A DNA stretch of 42,255 nucleotides from assembly GCA_900318305.1 (NCBI GenBank), contig ONKB01000026.1:1-42255 (forward strand), read 5' to 3'. The DNA is from an uncultured Prevotellaceae bacterium. Lineage in GTDB: Bacteria > Bacteroidota > Bacteroidia > Bacteroidales > Bacteroidaceae. Both the position numbers and the translations under genes were made by a program. The first letter of the stretch is position 1. Each line of letters begins with the position of its first letter. The notes under the pieces were generated by a model. The model was not told where the DNA came from and did not search any database. It worked only from the letters and a program-made list of their open reading frames with translations. Positions 35,260-42,255 of this stretch are shown piece by piece.

Positions 35260-35801
35260 CTTTACGGTTAGCACGACTGACAAAACTGATGGTTGAATAC
35301 TACAGAGGAGACTGTGGTCGTATCAAACATTTCCTGAATGTTCACCAGCTGGCTGCCACTATAGGACGGCTGGAAAACATAGAAGAGTTTTCTATGGATG
35401 TCCTTGAGGCGGCAGCGATTGTCCATGAAGCAGGAATTAGCCTCTGCAGGGAAGAAAGCGGTTCGTCTGACAGCCGCCTGACTGTCCGGAAAGGTTCTGC
35501 AGAGGCACGAATGCTACTGAAGCGTACTGGCGGTTTCACAGACGAAGAGACAGACCGCATCACACATCTGGTAGAAGTTCACCGCAGTTTTACTGCCGTC
35601 GAAGGAATAGATCACCAGATACTGACAGAAGCTATTATTCTTGACGAAATCGACAAGGGACTGTATCCAGGAATAGGAATAGCTGAACTAAGCCGGCTTT
35701 ATTTCCGGACAAAGACTGGGCGTGAGCTGCTGGATGCCATGCACGGAGGAAAACCATGGACAATGGCACCGCAAGATGACAAGAACCCTTCCTGTTGCTG
35801 A
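35256..35801 (+). CDS. HD-like domain protein with a divergent HD dyad
   Basis: A 182-residue protein resembling small HD-domain phosphohydrolases. The pattern H25 (RIKHFLNVHQLA), H57-E58 (AAAIVHEAG) and D130/D133 (LDEIDKG) recalls H...HD...D, but glutamate replaces the aspartate of the central dyad. If the alignment is right, the metal site would be altered. A TTG start in the upstream reading frame (35202) is ignored; the ATG at 35256 overlaps the esterase stop by 4 bases. The C-terminus has an odd Cys-Cys end (KNPSCC). Substrate unknown. Genes 29880-35801 run as one unit, with rlmN 29 bases further on. Confidence 0.7.
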   Translation: MTLRLARLTKLMVEYYRGDCGRIKHFLNVHQLAATIGRLENIEEFSMDVLEAAAIVHEAGISLCREESGSSDSRLTVRKGSAEARMLLKRTGGFTDEETDRITHLVEVHRSFTAVEGIDHQILTEAIILDEIDKGLYPGIGIAELSRLYFRTKTGRELLDAMHGGKPWTMAPQDDKNPSCC

Positions 35802-35830
35802 GAACAGTCAAAAAAAACAATTAGAATACA

Positions 35831-36886
35831 ATGAAAAAGAAAACTCTTTCAGGAATGTCCTTAAACGAACTGCAAGATGTAGTTTACAAACTGGGTATGC
35901 CCAAATTCGCAGCCAAGCAGATTGCAGCATGGCTCTATACCAAGCAGATTTACAGCATTGCTGAAATGTCAAATATCTCTAAAGTCTTTCGCGAGAAACT
36001 GGATGAGGAATATGAGCTGGGGCGCAGAATGCCTGCAAAAAAACTTGTATCCAAAGACGGGACAATCAAATACTTGTTTCCTACCCAGAGCGGTCATTTT
36101 GTTGAAACAGTATATATCCCCACTGCCGAAAGGGCAACGCTCTGCATTTCATCCCAAGTAGGATGTAAAATGGGATGCCAGTTTTGCATGACCGGACGGC
36201 AGAAATTCCAGGCTCAGCTTACGGCAGCCGACATATTGAATCAGATCTATGCATTGCCAGAGTTTAATCAGCTGACAAACATTGTTTTCATGGGACAAGG
36301 GGAACCCCTGGACAACCTTGATAATGTACTCAGAGTTTGCGAGATTCTAACAGCTTCCTATGGACTGGCATGGAGTCCCAAACGTATTACAGTATCAACC
36401 GTGGGTGACTTAAAAGGATTAAGGCGCTTCTTGAATGAAAGCCAGTGCAACCTGGCCATAAGCCTGCATTTCCCTACCCCTGCACAGCGTCTGGAATACA
36501 TGCCAGCAGAGAATGCATGGCCAATCAGGAAAGTCATTGAATTGCTAAAGGAATATGAGTTCTGTAATGCTGAGCTGCAATGGCATGAAGGTGCTAAGCA
36601 GAGACGTCTTTCTTTTGAATATATCGTCTTTGCCGGTCTGAATGACTCCCACCGTCACCGCGATGCCATTGTGGAACTACTCGCAGGACTGGACTGCAGG
36701 GTCAACCTGATTCCATTCCATACGATACCCGATTCCCCCTTCAAGGCAGCACCAGAGCAGCGAATGAAGGAAATACGCGACTATTTGACATACAAGGGCG
36801 TATTCAGTACACTGAGAGCTTCCAGAGGTGAGGACATCATGGCAGCCTGCGGACTCTTAACAACCAAGGATTATCAAAATAAATAA
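35831..36886 (+). CDS. rlmN: 23S rRNA (adenine2503-C2)/tRNA methyltransferase, radical SAM
   Basis: Methylates A2503 of 23S rRNA (and A37 of some tRNAs) by a radical-SAM mechanism. The 351-residue protein has the CxxxCxxC iron-sulfur motif at C112, C116 and C119 (CKMGCQFC), and the catalytic cysteine near the C-terminus is C340 (RASRGEDIMAACG). The N-terminal helical RNA-binding domain (about 1-80) is present. pdxA begins 8 bases after the stop, so co-transcription is likely. Confidence 0.94.
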   Translation: MKKKTLSGMSLNELQDVVYKLGMPKFAAKQIAAWLYTKQIYSIAEMSNISKVFREKLDEEYELGRRMPAKKLVSKDGTIKYLFPTQSGHFVETVYIPTAERATLCISSQVGCKMGCQFCMTGRQKFQAQLTAADILNQIYALPEFNQLTNIVFMGQGEPLDNLDNVLRVCEILTASYGLAWSPKRITVSTVGDLKGLRRFLNESQCNLAISLHFPTPAQRLEYMPAENAWPIRKVIELLKEYEFCNAELQWHEGAKQRRLSFEYIVFAGLNDSHRHRDAIVELLAGLDCRVNLIPFHTIPDSPFKAAPEQRMKEIRDYLTYKGVFSTLRASRGEDIMAACGLLTTKDYQNK

Positions 36887-36894
36887 ATTATATT

Positions 36895-37974
36895 ATGGAA
36901 AAAAAGAAAATACGTATCGGTATTACTCACGGAGATTTGTGCGGTGTAGGTTACGAGGTCATTCTCAAGACGTTTGCCTACCCCATGATGTGCGAAATGT
37001 GCATACCTGTTCTATACGGCTCCCCCAAGGCTGCAACATACCATCGCAAAATGTTGAACCTGACGACAAACTTTTCTTTAATCAACCATCCATCAGAAGC
37101 TCAGGAAGGGCGTCTGAACATGATTTCGTGTTTTGACGAGGAGGTGAAAATAGATTTTGGAGTTTCTTCACCCGAGAGCGGACACGCCGCTTTGCTGTCA
37201 TTGCAGAGGGCTGTCAAAGACTACAAGAACGGAGATATTGACGCACTCGTCACAGCACCTATAAATAAGGCATCCATCCAAAGCAAAGACTTCAATTTCA
37301 CAGGACATACTGAATATCTTGAACGTGAGGCGGGAGAAGGAAAGGAAGCGCTGATGATACTGATGAGCCCGCTGATGAAAGTGGCATTGGTAACGACCCA
37401 CCTTCCTGTCAAGGATATTGCCGCCAATATCACGAAAGAAAAAATCGAGAATAAAATCAATATCTTCCATTCTTCCCTGAAATCCGACTTTACCATATCC
37501 ATTCCCAGGATTGCTGTTCTTTCCCTGAATCCCCATTGCGGTGACAATGGCCTGTTAGGGACAGAGGAGAAAGATATCATCCAACCTGCCATCGAAGCCA
37601 TGCGCGAGAAGGGCATCCAGTGTTTCGGTCCCTACCCTGCAGACGGTTTCTTCGGAGCAGGCATCTATACCCATTTTGACGGTGTCCTGGCAATGTATCA
37701 TGATCAGGGACTTGCAGCGTTCAAGGCTCTGTCTTCTACCGATGGTGTAAATTTCACAGCAGGACTTCCAATTGTCCGCACCTCTCCCGACCATGGCGTT
37801 GCCTATGACATAGCCGGCAAGGGTGAAGCCGATGAGAACTCTTTCAGACAAGCTGTGTACGCAGCTATCGACATCTGGAACAACAGGCAAATAGACAAAG
37901 AGGCCTATGCCAATCCTTTGAAGATAATCGCACACGAGAAAGGACATAAAGGCGGCAAAGAACAGATAGAATAA
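36895..37974 (+). CDS. pdxA: 4-hydroxythreonine-4-phosphate dehydrogenase
   Basis: NAD-dependent oxidation of 4-phosphohydroxy-L-threonine in pyridoxal-phosphate synthesis. The 359-residue protein has the family motifs ITHGDLCGVGYEVI (9-22), VTAPINK, FTGHTEYLERE (metal-binding histidine) and AMYHDQGLAAFK (second metal-binding histidine), then NFTAGLPIVRTSPDHG. The 8-base gap to rlmN and the TAATG overlap with the following nucleotidyltransferase gene point to coupled translation. PdxA relatives (PdxA2/DenD types) act on other phosphorylated or four-carbon acids, and since the downstream genes may act on a phosphorylated alcohol, that alternative should be kept open. The classical role is still the best guess. 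Confidence 0.88.
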   Translation: MEKKKIRIGITHGDLCGVGYEVILKTFAYPMMCEMCIPVLYGSPKAATYHRKMLNLTTNFSLINHPSEAQEGRLNMISCFDEEVKIDFGVSSPESGHAALLSLQRAVKDYKNGDIDALVTAPINKASIQSKDFNFTGHTEYLEREAGEGKEALMILMSPLMKVALVTTHLPVKDIAANITKEKIENKINIFHSSLKSDFTISIPRIAVLSLNPHCGDNGLLGTEEKDIIQPAIEAMREKGIQCFGPYPADGFFGAGIYTHFDGVLAMYHDQGLAAFKALSSTDGVNFTAGLPIVRTSPDHGVAYDIAGKGEADENSFRQAVYAAIDIWNNRQIDKEAYANPLKIIAHEKGHKGGKEQIE

Positions 37975-38687
37975 TGAAGTTTGCTGTTATTGCAGCTGGC
38001 GAGGGCTCTCGTCTCAAACAGGAAGGGATCATTGAAAGCAAGCCATTGATTCGATTGGGTGGCGAATACATGCTGTCCCGCCTGATAAGAATCTTCACCA
38101 AGCAGGAAGCAAGCGAGATTATTGTCATCGTCAACCCACAGATGCCTGACGTGGCAGGTTATGCCCATTGGTTAAAAGATGCCGGCAGAGCCACTTGTCC
38201 GTGTACACTTACTGTTCTGGAAAAAACCACGCCAAGCTCAATGCACAGTTTCTTCGAGATGAGCTCCTTTCTTGGAAAAGAGCCGTTTTGCCTGACCACA
38301 GTGGATACAATCTTCAGGGAGGAGGACTTCGGAAATTTCATCAACGCTTTCCACAGCTTTACTGGTGACGCTTTGATGGCTGTAACTGATTATATTGATG
38401 ACGAGAAACCACTTTACGTCAAGACAGAGAACGACATGACAATATCCGGATTCTATGATACCGCTAACAACTGCACATATGTCTCCGGAGGCATCTATTG
38501 TATGAAGCCAAGTGTTATGCCTACCCTATATAAATGTATCGCAGAAGGACAAAGCCGGATGCGGAATTTCCAGCGGCAACTCCTTGCCGACGGTCTGGCT
38601 GTCAAGGCATGGCCCTTCTCCAAAATTATCGATGTTGACCATTCTGCCGATATCATGAAGGCAGAATTGTTTCTTCAGACCAAATAA
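37974..38687 (+). CDS. Nucleotidyltransferase of the sugar/polyol-phosphate type
   Basis: A 237-residue protein of the NTP_transferase superfamily. The N-terminus MKFAVIAAGEGSRL fits the G-x-G-x-R loop, with KPLIRLGG about ten residues later and a metal-binding TTVDTIF near 105-111. Length and motifs match single-domain cytidylyl- or uridylyltransferases such as inositol-1-phosphate or glycerol-type cytidylyltransferases, but the substrate is not readable. It overlaps pdxA by one base (TAATG) and is followed 10 bases later by an ATP-grasp protein. A CDP-alcohol phosphatidyltransferase lies two genes on, and the pairing suggests it may make the CDP-alcohol that such an enzyme uses; in archaea the two activities are fused in the IPCT-DIPPS enzyme. 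Confidence 0.78.
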   Translation: MKFAVIAAGEGSRLKQEGIIESKPLIRLGGEYMLSRLIRIFTKQEASEIIVIVNPQMPDVAGYAHWLKDAGRATCPCTLTVLEKTTPSSMHSFFEMSSFLGKEPFCLTTVDTIFREEDFGNFINAFHSFTGDALMAVTDYIDDEKPLYVKTENDMTISGFYDTANNCTYVSGGIYCMKPSVMPTLYKCIAEGQSRMRNFQRQLLADGLAVKAWPFSKIIDVDHSADIMKAELFLQTK

Positions 38688-38697
38688 CACATACAGC

Positions 38698-39549
38698 ATG
38701 ACTATAGCAGGTGTTCTCCGTGATGAAATATTCTCTCCCAATTCAAACGACTTGAGAATAATGCAACTAGTCTCAGAAAATTTACAGGGACAAGGGAGAA
38801 CCATCTTACTATATACCGAGAAGGAATTCCTGAGAAATGACATTCATGCCCACATAGTGTTCTCTATGGCAAGACATACCGCCACATTGGACAAACTGCA
38901 GGTTCTTGAGTCCCAGGGAACTTTGGTCGTCAATCCTCCTGCGGGAGTCAGACATTGCCATCGCATAGAAATTACACAGGCCCTGCTCAGGCAGGGTCTG
39001 AGCGTTCCCCGCAATGTGTTTTTTGACTTATCCCAGGAAGTGACTCTGCCAGAAGACATACCTTTTCCCTGCTGGTTGAAAAGAGCCGATACATATACCC
39101 TGACAAAAGATGACGTTTGTTTCATCCATAATCAGGCCGCATTGAGTAACCATCTGGCTGATTTTATTAAACGGAACATCAAGACAGCTGTCGTCAGCCG
39201 TCACATCAAAGGTGACCTCATAAAATTCTATGGCGTCAGCAAAACATCGTTCTTCCATTGGCACTACCCCACCCTGAACATACATGGCGAAAAATTCGGC
39301 CTGGAAAAACTGAACGGTCCAGTACGGCATTACCCCTTCTCTCCCGACAAGCTGAAAGCAGACATGACCCTTCTGGCGGAAACTCTGCAGGTCCCTGTAT
39401 ATGGCGGCGACTGCATCGTTGACAATGAAGGCAACTGCCAGTTTATTGATTTTAACGACTGGCCCAGTTTCTCCGTCTGCGCAGAAGAAGCTTCTCAGGC
39501 TATTGGAGAATACATCAATAGTTTAATACGTTCATCTGTCACAGCGTGA
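38698..39549 (+). CDS. ATP-grasp fold protein
   Basis: A 283-residue protein with ATP-grasp features: NPPAGVRHCHRIEITQALL and GLSVPRN (about 79-106), a strand with the ATP lysine in PFPCWLKRAD (K128), IKGDLIKFYGV (170-180) and the C-terminal metal-binding block CIVDNEGNCQFIDFNDWPSF with D238, D251 and N253. This is the pattern of small ATP-dependent ligases and kinases such as RimK-type ligases or ITPK-type inositol phosphate kinases. I do not recognise the exact family. It sits between a nucleotidyltransferase and a CDP-alcohol phosphatidyltransferase, so a kinase of an alcohol precursor, or a ligase adding an amino acid to a head group, are both possible. Confidence 0.7.
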   Translation: MTIAGVLRDEIFSPNSNDLRIMQLVSENLQGQGRTILLYTEKEFLRNDIHAHIVFSMARHTATLDKLQVLESQGTLVVNPPAGVRHCHRIEITQALLRQGLSVPRNVFFDLSQEVTLPEDIPFPCWLKRADTYTLTKDDVCFIHNQAALSNHLADFIKRNIKTAVVSRHIKGDLIKFYGVSKTSFFHWHYPTLNIHGEKFGLEKLNGPVRHYPFSPDKLKADMTLLAETLQVPVYGGDCIVDNEGNCQFIDFNDWPSFSVCAEEASQAIGEYINSLIRSSVTA

Positions 39550-39569
39550 CATTCTTCAATCTTCCATAT

Positions 39570-40496
39570 ATGAGCAACATCAGGTCAACATATAAGAGTC
39601 TCGATACCGAAGAATGGCTGGACATTCATTTTACGCGTCCACTCGGCTATATGTGGGCTTTGCTGTTCAAAGCGCTGCACATCCATCCCAATGTTGTGAC
39701 CATTATCTCCATCTTCCTGGGAATTCTTGCCGGTCTGATGTTCATGTACTCCGATTTATGCCATAACCTTCTGGGTGTTTTGTTTTTGGTGTGGGCAAAC
39801 ATATATGACAGCTGCGACGGCCAGCTGGCACGTATGACAGGAAAGAAGACCAAGTGGGGGCGGATTCTGGACGGCTTTGCCGGTGACGTATGGTTCTTCT
39901 TTATTTATCTGGCCATTGTCATCCGCACATTCCATGATACCATACCCGGCACATCGGTTGAATGGCAATGGATAATCTTTTTTATATGTCTCATTTCCGG
40001 AGTCGTCTTTCACGCACGCCAGTGCCAGCTAGCGGACTACTACCGCAATATCCATCTCTATTTTCTCCCTGGGACAACAAACGAGTTGCATTCATCCGCC
40101 ATTGAGCAAAAACGCCTGGACGAGACACCTCATGAAGGTAATTTCTGGTGGCGTATCTTTTTAAGAAGCTACGTCAGTTATACCCGGACACAGGAGAGAC
40201 TTACCCCCCGTTTCCAGGAACTGACAGGCTATATCCATAATCAATACAACGGCATTGTACCAGCTGACTTCCGTAGCGAATTCAGGCGACAGAGCCTGCC
40301 GCTTATGAAATATGCCAACATCATTACATTCAACTGTCGCGCCATAATTCTGTATATCGCATTTCTCACAGACGAGCCATGGCTGTATCCCGTTATGGAA
40401 ATGACTGTCCTTGCAGCCATTGCCGCCTATTTGCGGAAACGCCATGAGACAATGTGCACTGTTTTACTGGAAAAATTAAAGAACACAAATTATTGA
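39570..40496 (+). CDS. CDP-alcohol phosphatidyltransferase family protein
   Basis: A 308-residue membrane enzyme that would transfer a phosphoryl-alcohol group from a CDP-linked donor to an acceptor alcohol. The catalytic signature is D80-x2-D83-G84-x2-A87-R88-x8-G97-x3-D101-x4-D106; the published family pattern has three residues, not four, between the last two aspartates. Hydrophobic segments are near 40-60, 65-80, 107-122, 130-150 and 255-290, with a long hydrophilic loop of about 100 residues (155-250) rarely seen in PgsA-type enzymes. A GTG at 39546 that overlaps the ATP-grasp stop (GTGA) is an alternative start. The next gene follows after one base. Confidence 0.8.
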   Translation: MSNIRSTYKSLDTEEWLDIHFTRPLGYMWALLFKALHIHPNVVTIISIFLGILAGLMFMYSDLCHNLLGVLFLVWANIYDSCDGQLARMTGKKTKWGRILDGFAGDVWFFFIYLAIVIRTFHDTIPGTSVEWQWIIFFICLISGVVFHARQCQLADYYRNIHLYFLPGTTNELHSSAIEQKRLDETPHEGNFWWRIFLRSYVSYTRTQERLTPRFQELTGYIHNQYNGIVPADFRSEFRRQSLPLMKYANIITFNCRAIILYIAFLTDEPWLYPVMEMTVLAAIAAYLRKRHETMCTVLLEKLKNTNY

Positions 40497-40497
40497 A

Positions 40498-42195
40498 ATG
40501 AAAAACAGCCATCGCAATATCTTCCTCCTGTTTGGCATCATCGCCATTATCATCATGCTGCTCACTTTTGACATGGACTACCGTGAACTGTGGGCAAATA
40601 TGAGCCGCGCCGGATACTGGTTCTTTGCTGTTGTTGGAATATGGTGTGTCATCTATCTCTTCAATGCCCTTTCATGGTTCTACATTGTCAGAGACGGCAA
40701 ACGGCCTTCCCCTGTGCCTTTCTGGCGAATCTACAAGCTGTCAATATCTGGATTTGCACTCAACTATGCCACTCCCTTTGGCCTTATGGGCGGAGAGCCA
40801 TATCGCATCATGGAACTCACCCCCTTTCTCGGAGCCTCACGCGCCACATCCAGCGTGATTCTCTACGTCATGATGCACATCTTCTCACACATCTGCTTCT
40901 GGCTGACATCAATTGTCCTGTATCTCATCATATACACTCCCACACTGCTTATGGCTCTGTTTCTGGCACTGACCAGCGCAGTACTATTGCTGCTGGTATT
41001 TTTCTTTGTCGCAGGCTACCGGAACGGCATGGTAGTCAAGACATTCCATTTACTGGGTCATATTCCCTTCATTAGCAAATGGTCAGGATCCTTTTATCAG
41101 AGCCATCATGAGGCATTGCACAGGATTGACAGCCAGATAGCCTCGTTACACCGTCAGCGGAAGACAACTTTCTACGCCTCATTCCTCTGCGAGTTCACTG
41201 CACGTTGTCTGACCAGCGTAGAGATATTCTTCATACTCAAGATTCTGACTCCCGAAGTCAGTTTCTTTGACTGTATTCTCATTATGGCATTCACATCACT
41301 GTTTGCAAACATATTCTTTTTCTCACCATTGCAATTGGGTGCCCGTGAAGGTGGTTTTGCCTTGGCTGTCAGCGGTCTGCACCTCTCAGGAGCATTCGGT
41401 GTCTACACAGGTCTTATCAGCCGCATACGGGAATTCATATGGATAGTCATTGGTGTCATACTCATGAAAATAGGCAATATCCCTCATAGGCAGCCAGACA
41501 TCAAAGGACTATTGTTCGACTACGGCGGAACACTGGACACAGGAGGGCGGCATTGGGCCGATGTCATTTGGGAAGCCTGGCAGCATGCCCGTGTTCCTGT
41601 CAGTCGGGAGCAGTTCCAGGAAGCATACATCCATACAGAACAATATCTTGCCGACCATTCCGTCATACAACCCCAAGACACCTTCAAGCAGCTGTTGAGA
41701 AAAAAAATACAACTGCAGACAAGATATCTGCAACAAGACGACTCATACACCGAAGTTATTGTAGCATATTGTTACGACTATGCCCAACGTGAAACCACCA
41801 AATCAAGACAGGTGCTTCTGCAGTTCAAGGGCAGGCTACCCATGGCCGTTGTCAGCAACTTCTACGGCAATATCCACACCGTACTCCATGAATTCAGTAT
41901 GGACAACCTTTTCGATGCCGTCATTGACAGCACCATCGCAGGCATCCGCAAACCCTCTCCCGACATCTGGCAAATTGGACTGGATGCCCTCCGTCTCTCC
42001 CCCGGTGAAGCCTGTGTCATCGGTGACTCCCTCATAGCCGACATCAACCCCGCCAGACATCTTGGATGCCATACCGTATGGTTTAATAGAACCGGCAACA
42101 CCCCGTCACAAAAGGAAGAAACCGCCGACCATACCATCAACACCCTTGGTGATCTTACTTTCCTCTTTCCCGATTTCTGTCAACACCGTCCCTGA
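40498..42195 (+). CDS. Flippase-like (LPG synthase transmembrane/UPF0104) protein fused to a HAD hydrolase domain
   Basis: A 565-residue fusion. Residues 1-325 form about eight hydrophobic segments with the family signature FSPLQLGAREGGFALAV, as in the membrane region of MprF/LPG synthase and UPF0104 proteins, proposed to flip lipids. Residues 335-560 form a soluble HAD domain: nucleophile D341 in LLFDYGGTLD, motif II VVSN (about 450), motif III lysine in IRKPSPDIW and motif IV VIGDSLIADINPA. The general-acid aspartate that follows the nucleophile by two in DxD phosphatases is a glycine here (G343), as in YihX-type HADs. It may act on phosphorylated lipid head groups or on the soluble precursor. 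Start is one base after the previous stop; it is the last gene of the run. Confidence 0.82.
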   Translation: MKNSHRNIFLLFGIIAIIIMLLTFDMDYRELWANMSRAGYWFFAVVGIWCVIYLFNALSWFYIVRDGKRPSPVPFWRIYKLSISGFALNYATPFGLMGGEPYRIMELTPFLGASRATSSVILYVMMHIFSHICFWLTSIVLYLIIYTPTLLMALFLALTSAVLLLLVFFFVAGYRNGMVVKTFHLLGHIPFISKWSGSFYQSHHEALHRIDSQIASLHRQRKTTFYASFLCEFTARCLTSVEIFFILKILTPEVSFFDCILIMAFTSLFANIFFFSPLQLGAREGGFALAVSGLHLSGAFGVYTGLISRIREFIWIVIGVILMKIGNIPHRQPDIKGLLFDYGGTLDTGGRHWADVIWEAWQHARVPVSREQFQEAYIHTEQYLADHSVIQPQDTFKQLLRKKIQLQTRYLQQDDSYTEVIVAYCYDYAQRETTKSRQVLLQFKGRLPMAVVSNFYGNIHTVLHEFSMDNLFDAVIDSTIAGIRKPSPDIWQIGLDALRLSPGEACVIGDSLIADINPARHLGCHTVWFNRTGNTPSQKEETADHTINTLGDLTFLFPDFCQHRP

Positions 42196-42204
42196 CCAAC
42201 AAAC

Positions 42205-42255
42205 TCACCCAACATCATTCAAGACGAAGGTAATACCAAACTTAGGCAGAGCCTC
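42205..42255 (-). CDS. Possible C-terminal end of an unidentified gene
   Basis: On the minus strand the window edge carries 16 in-frame sense codons (EALPKFGITFVLNDVG) followed by TGA at 42205-42207. This would be the last part of a gene entering from the right and convergent with the flippase-HAD gene. Too short to identify or to be sure it is coding. Confidence 0.3.
   Translation of the reverse strand, partial: EALPKFGITFVLNDVG

Noticed and set aside
1-42255. CRISPR arrays, tRNA or rRNA genes, insertion sequences, phage integrases
   Set aside because: No regularly spaced repeats, cloverleaf-like sequence, transposase or integrase motifs were seen on either strand.

Overview
The window looks like a chromosomal segment from a member of the Bacteroidales, most likely Prevotella-like. 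Three lines of evidence support this. Gene content is typical: type III glutamine synthetase of 729 residues, a DUF5686 outer-membrane protein, a sigma-54 activator followed by lptE, a TPR-like gene and secG, an exported tricorn-like protease, and the agmatine deiminase/N-carbamoylputrescine amidase pair. Several genes are preceded by the Bacteroidetes promoter pattern TTTG-N19-21-TAnnTTTG (best cases near 14540, 22025 and 29815). No rRNA, tRNA, CRISPR array, insertion sequence or phage module is visible. The assignment rests on recognition, not on a database search.

Layout. 1-5.6 kb (+): nitrogen and cell-wall precursor genes (aguA, aguB, dapF, glnN), ending in a strong bidirectional terminator. 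5.6-8.2 kb (-): a single-PDZ HtrA-type lipoprotein protease, then a DUF308 membrane protein and a MaoC-like hydratase. 8.2-8.5 kb: the only gene-poor gap, with an inverted repeat, a probable frameshifted small gene and a promoter. 8.5-11 kb (+): methyltransferase, ZIP metal transporter and an AlkZ-like DNA glycosylase, overlapping tail-to-tail with mfd (-). 14.6-19.3 kb (+): polyprenol-phosphate mannosyltransferase-like enzyme, a stand-alone methionine synthase reactivation domain, a membrane metallophosphoesterase, a PlsC acyltransferase and a GH43-like protein. 19.4-24.9 kb (+): DUF5686 protein, sigma-54 activator, lptE, TPR-like gene, secG and a bidirectional terminator. 24.9-29.6 kb (-): a four-gene operon of DUF4375 protein, smpB, metH and a membrane protein. 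29.8-35.8 kb (+): exported PHP protein, tricorn-like protease, esterase and HD-like protein. 35.8-42.2 kb (+): rlmN, pdxA and a tightly packed four-gene set.

Two points stand out. First, methionine synthase is split: MetH (928 aa) stops after its cobalamin domain, and the missing AdoMet-binding reactivation domain is encoded alone about 10 kb away on the other strand. Second, the last four genes (37974-42195) encode a sugar/polyol-phosphate-type nucleotidyltransferase, an ATP-grasp protein, a CDP-alcohol phosphatidyltransferase with an off-register catalytic motif, and a flippase-like membrane protein fused to a HAD domain. Together they read like an undescribed pathway that activates a small phosphorylated alcohol, attaches it to a membrane lipid and handles the product. 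This function is inferred from family and gene order only.
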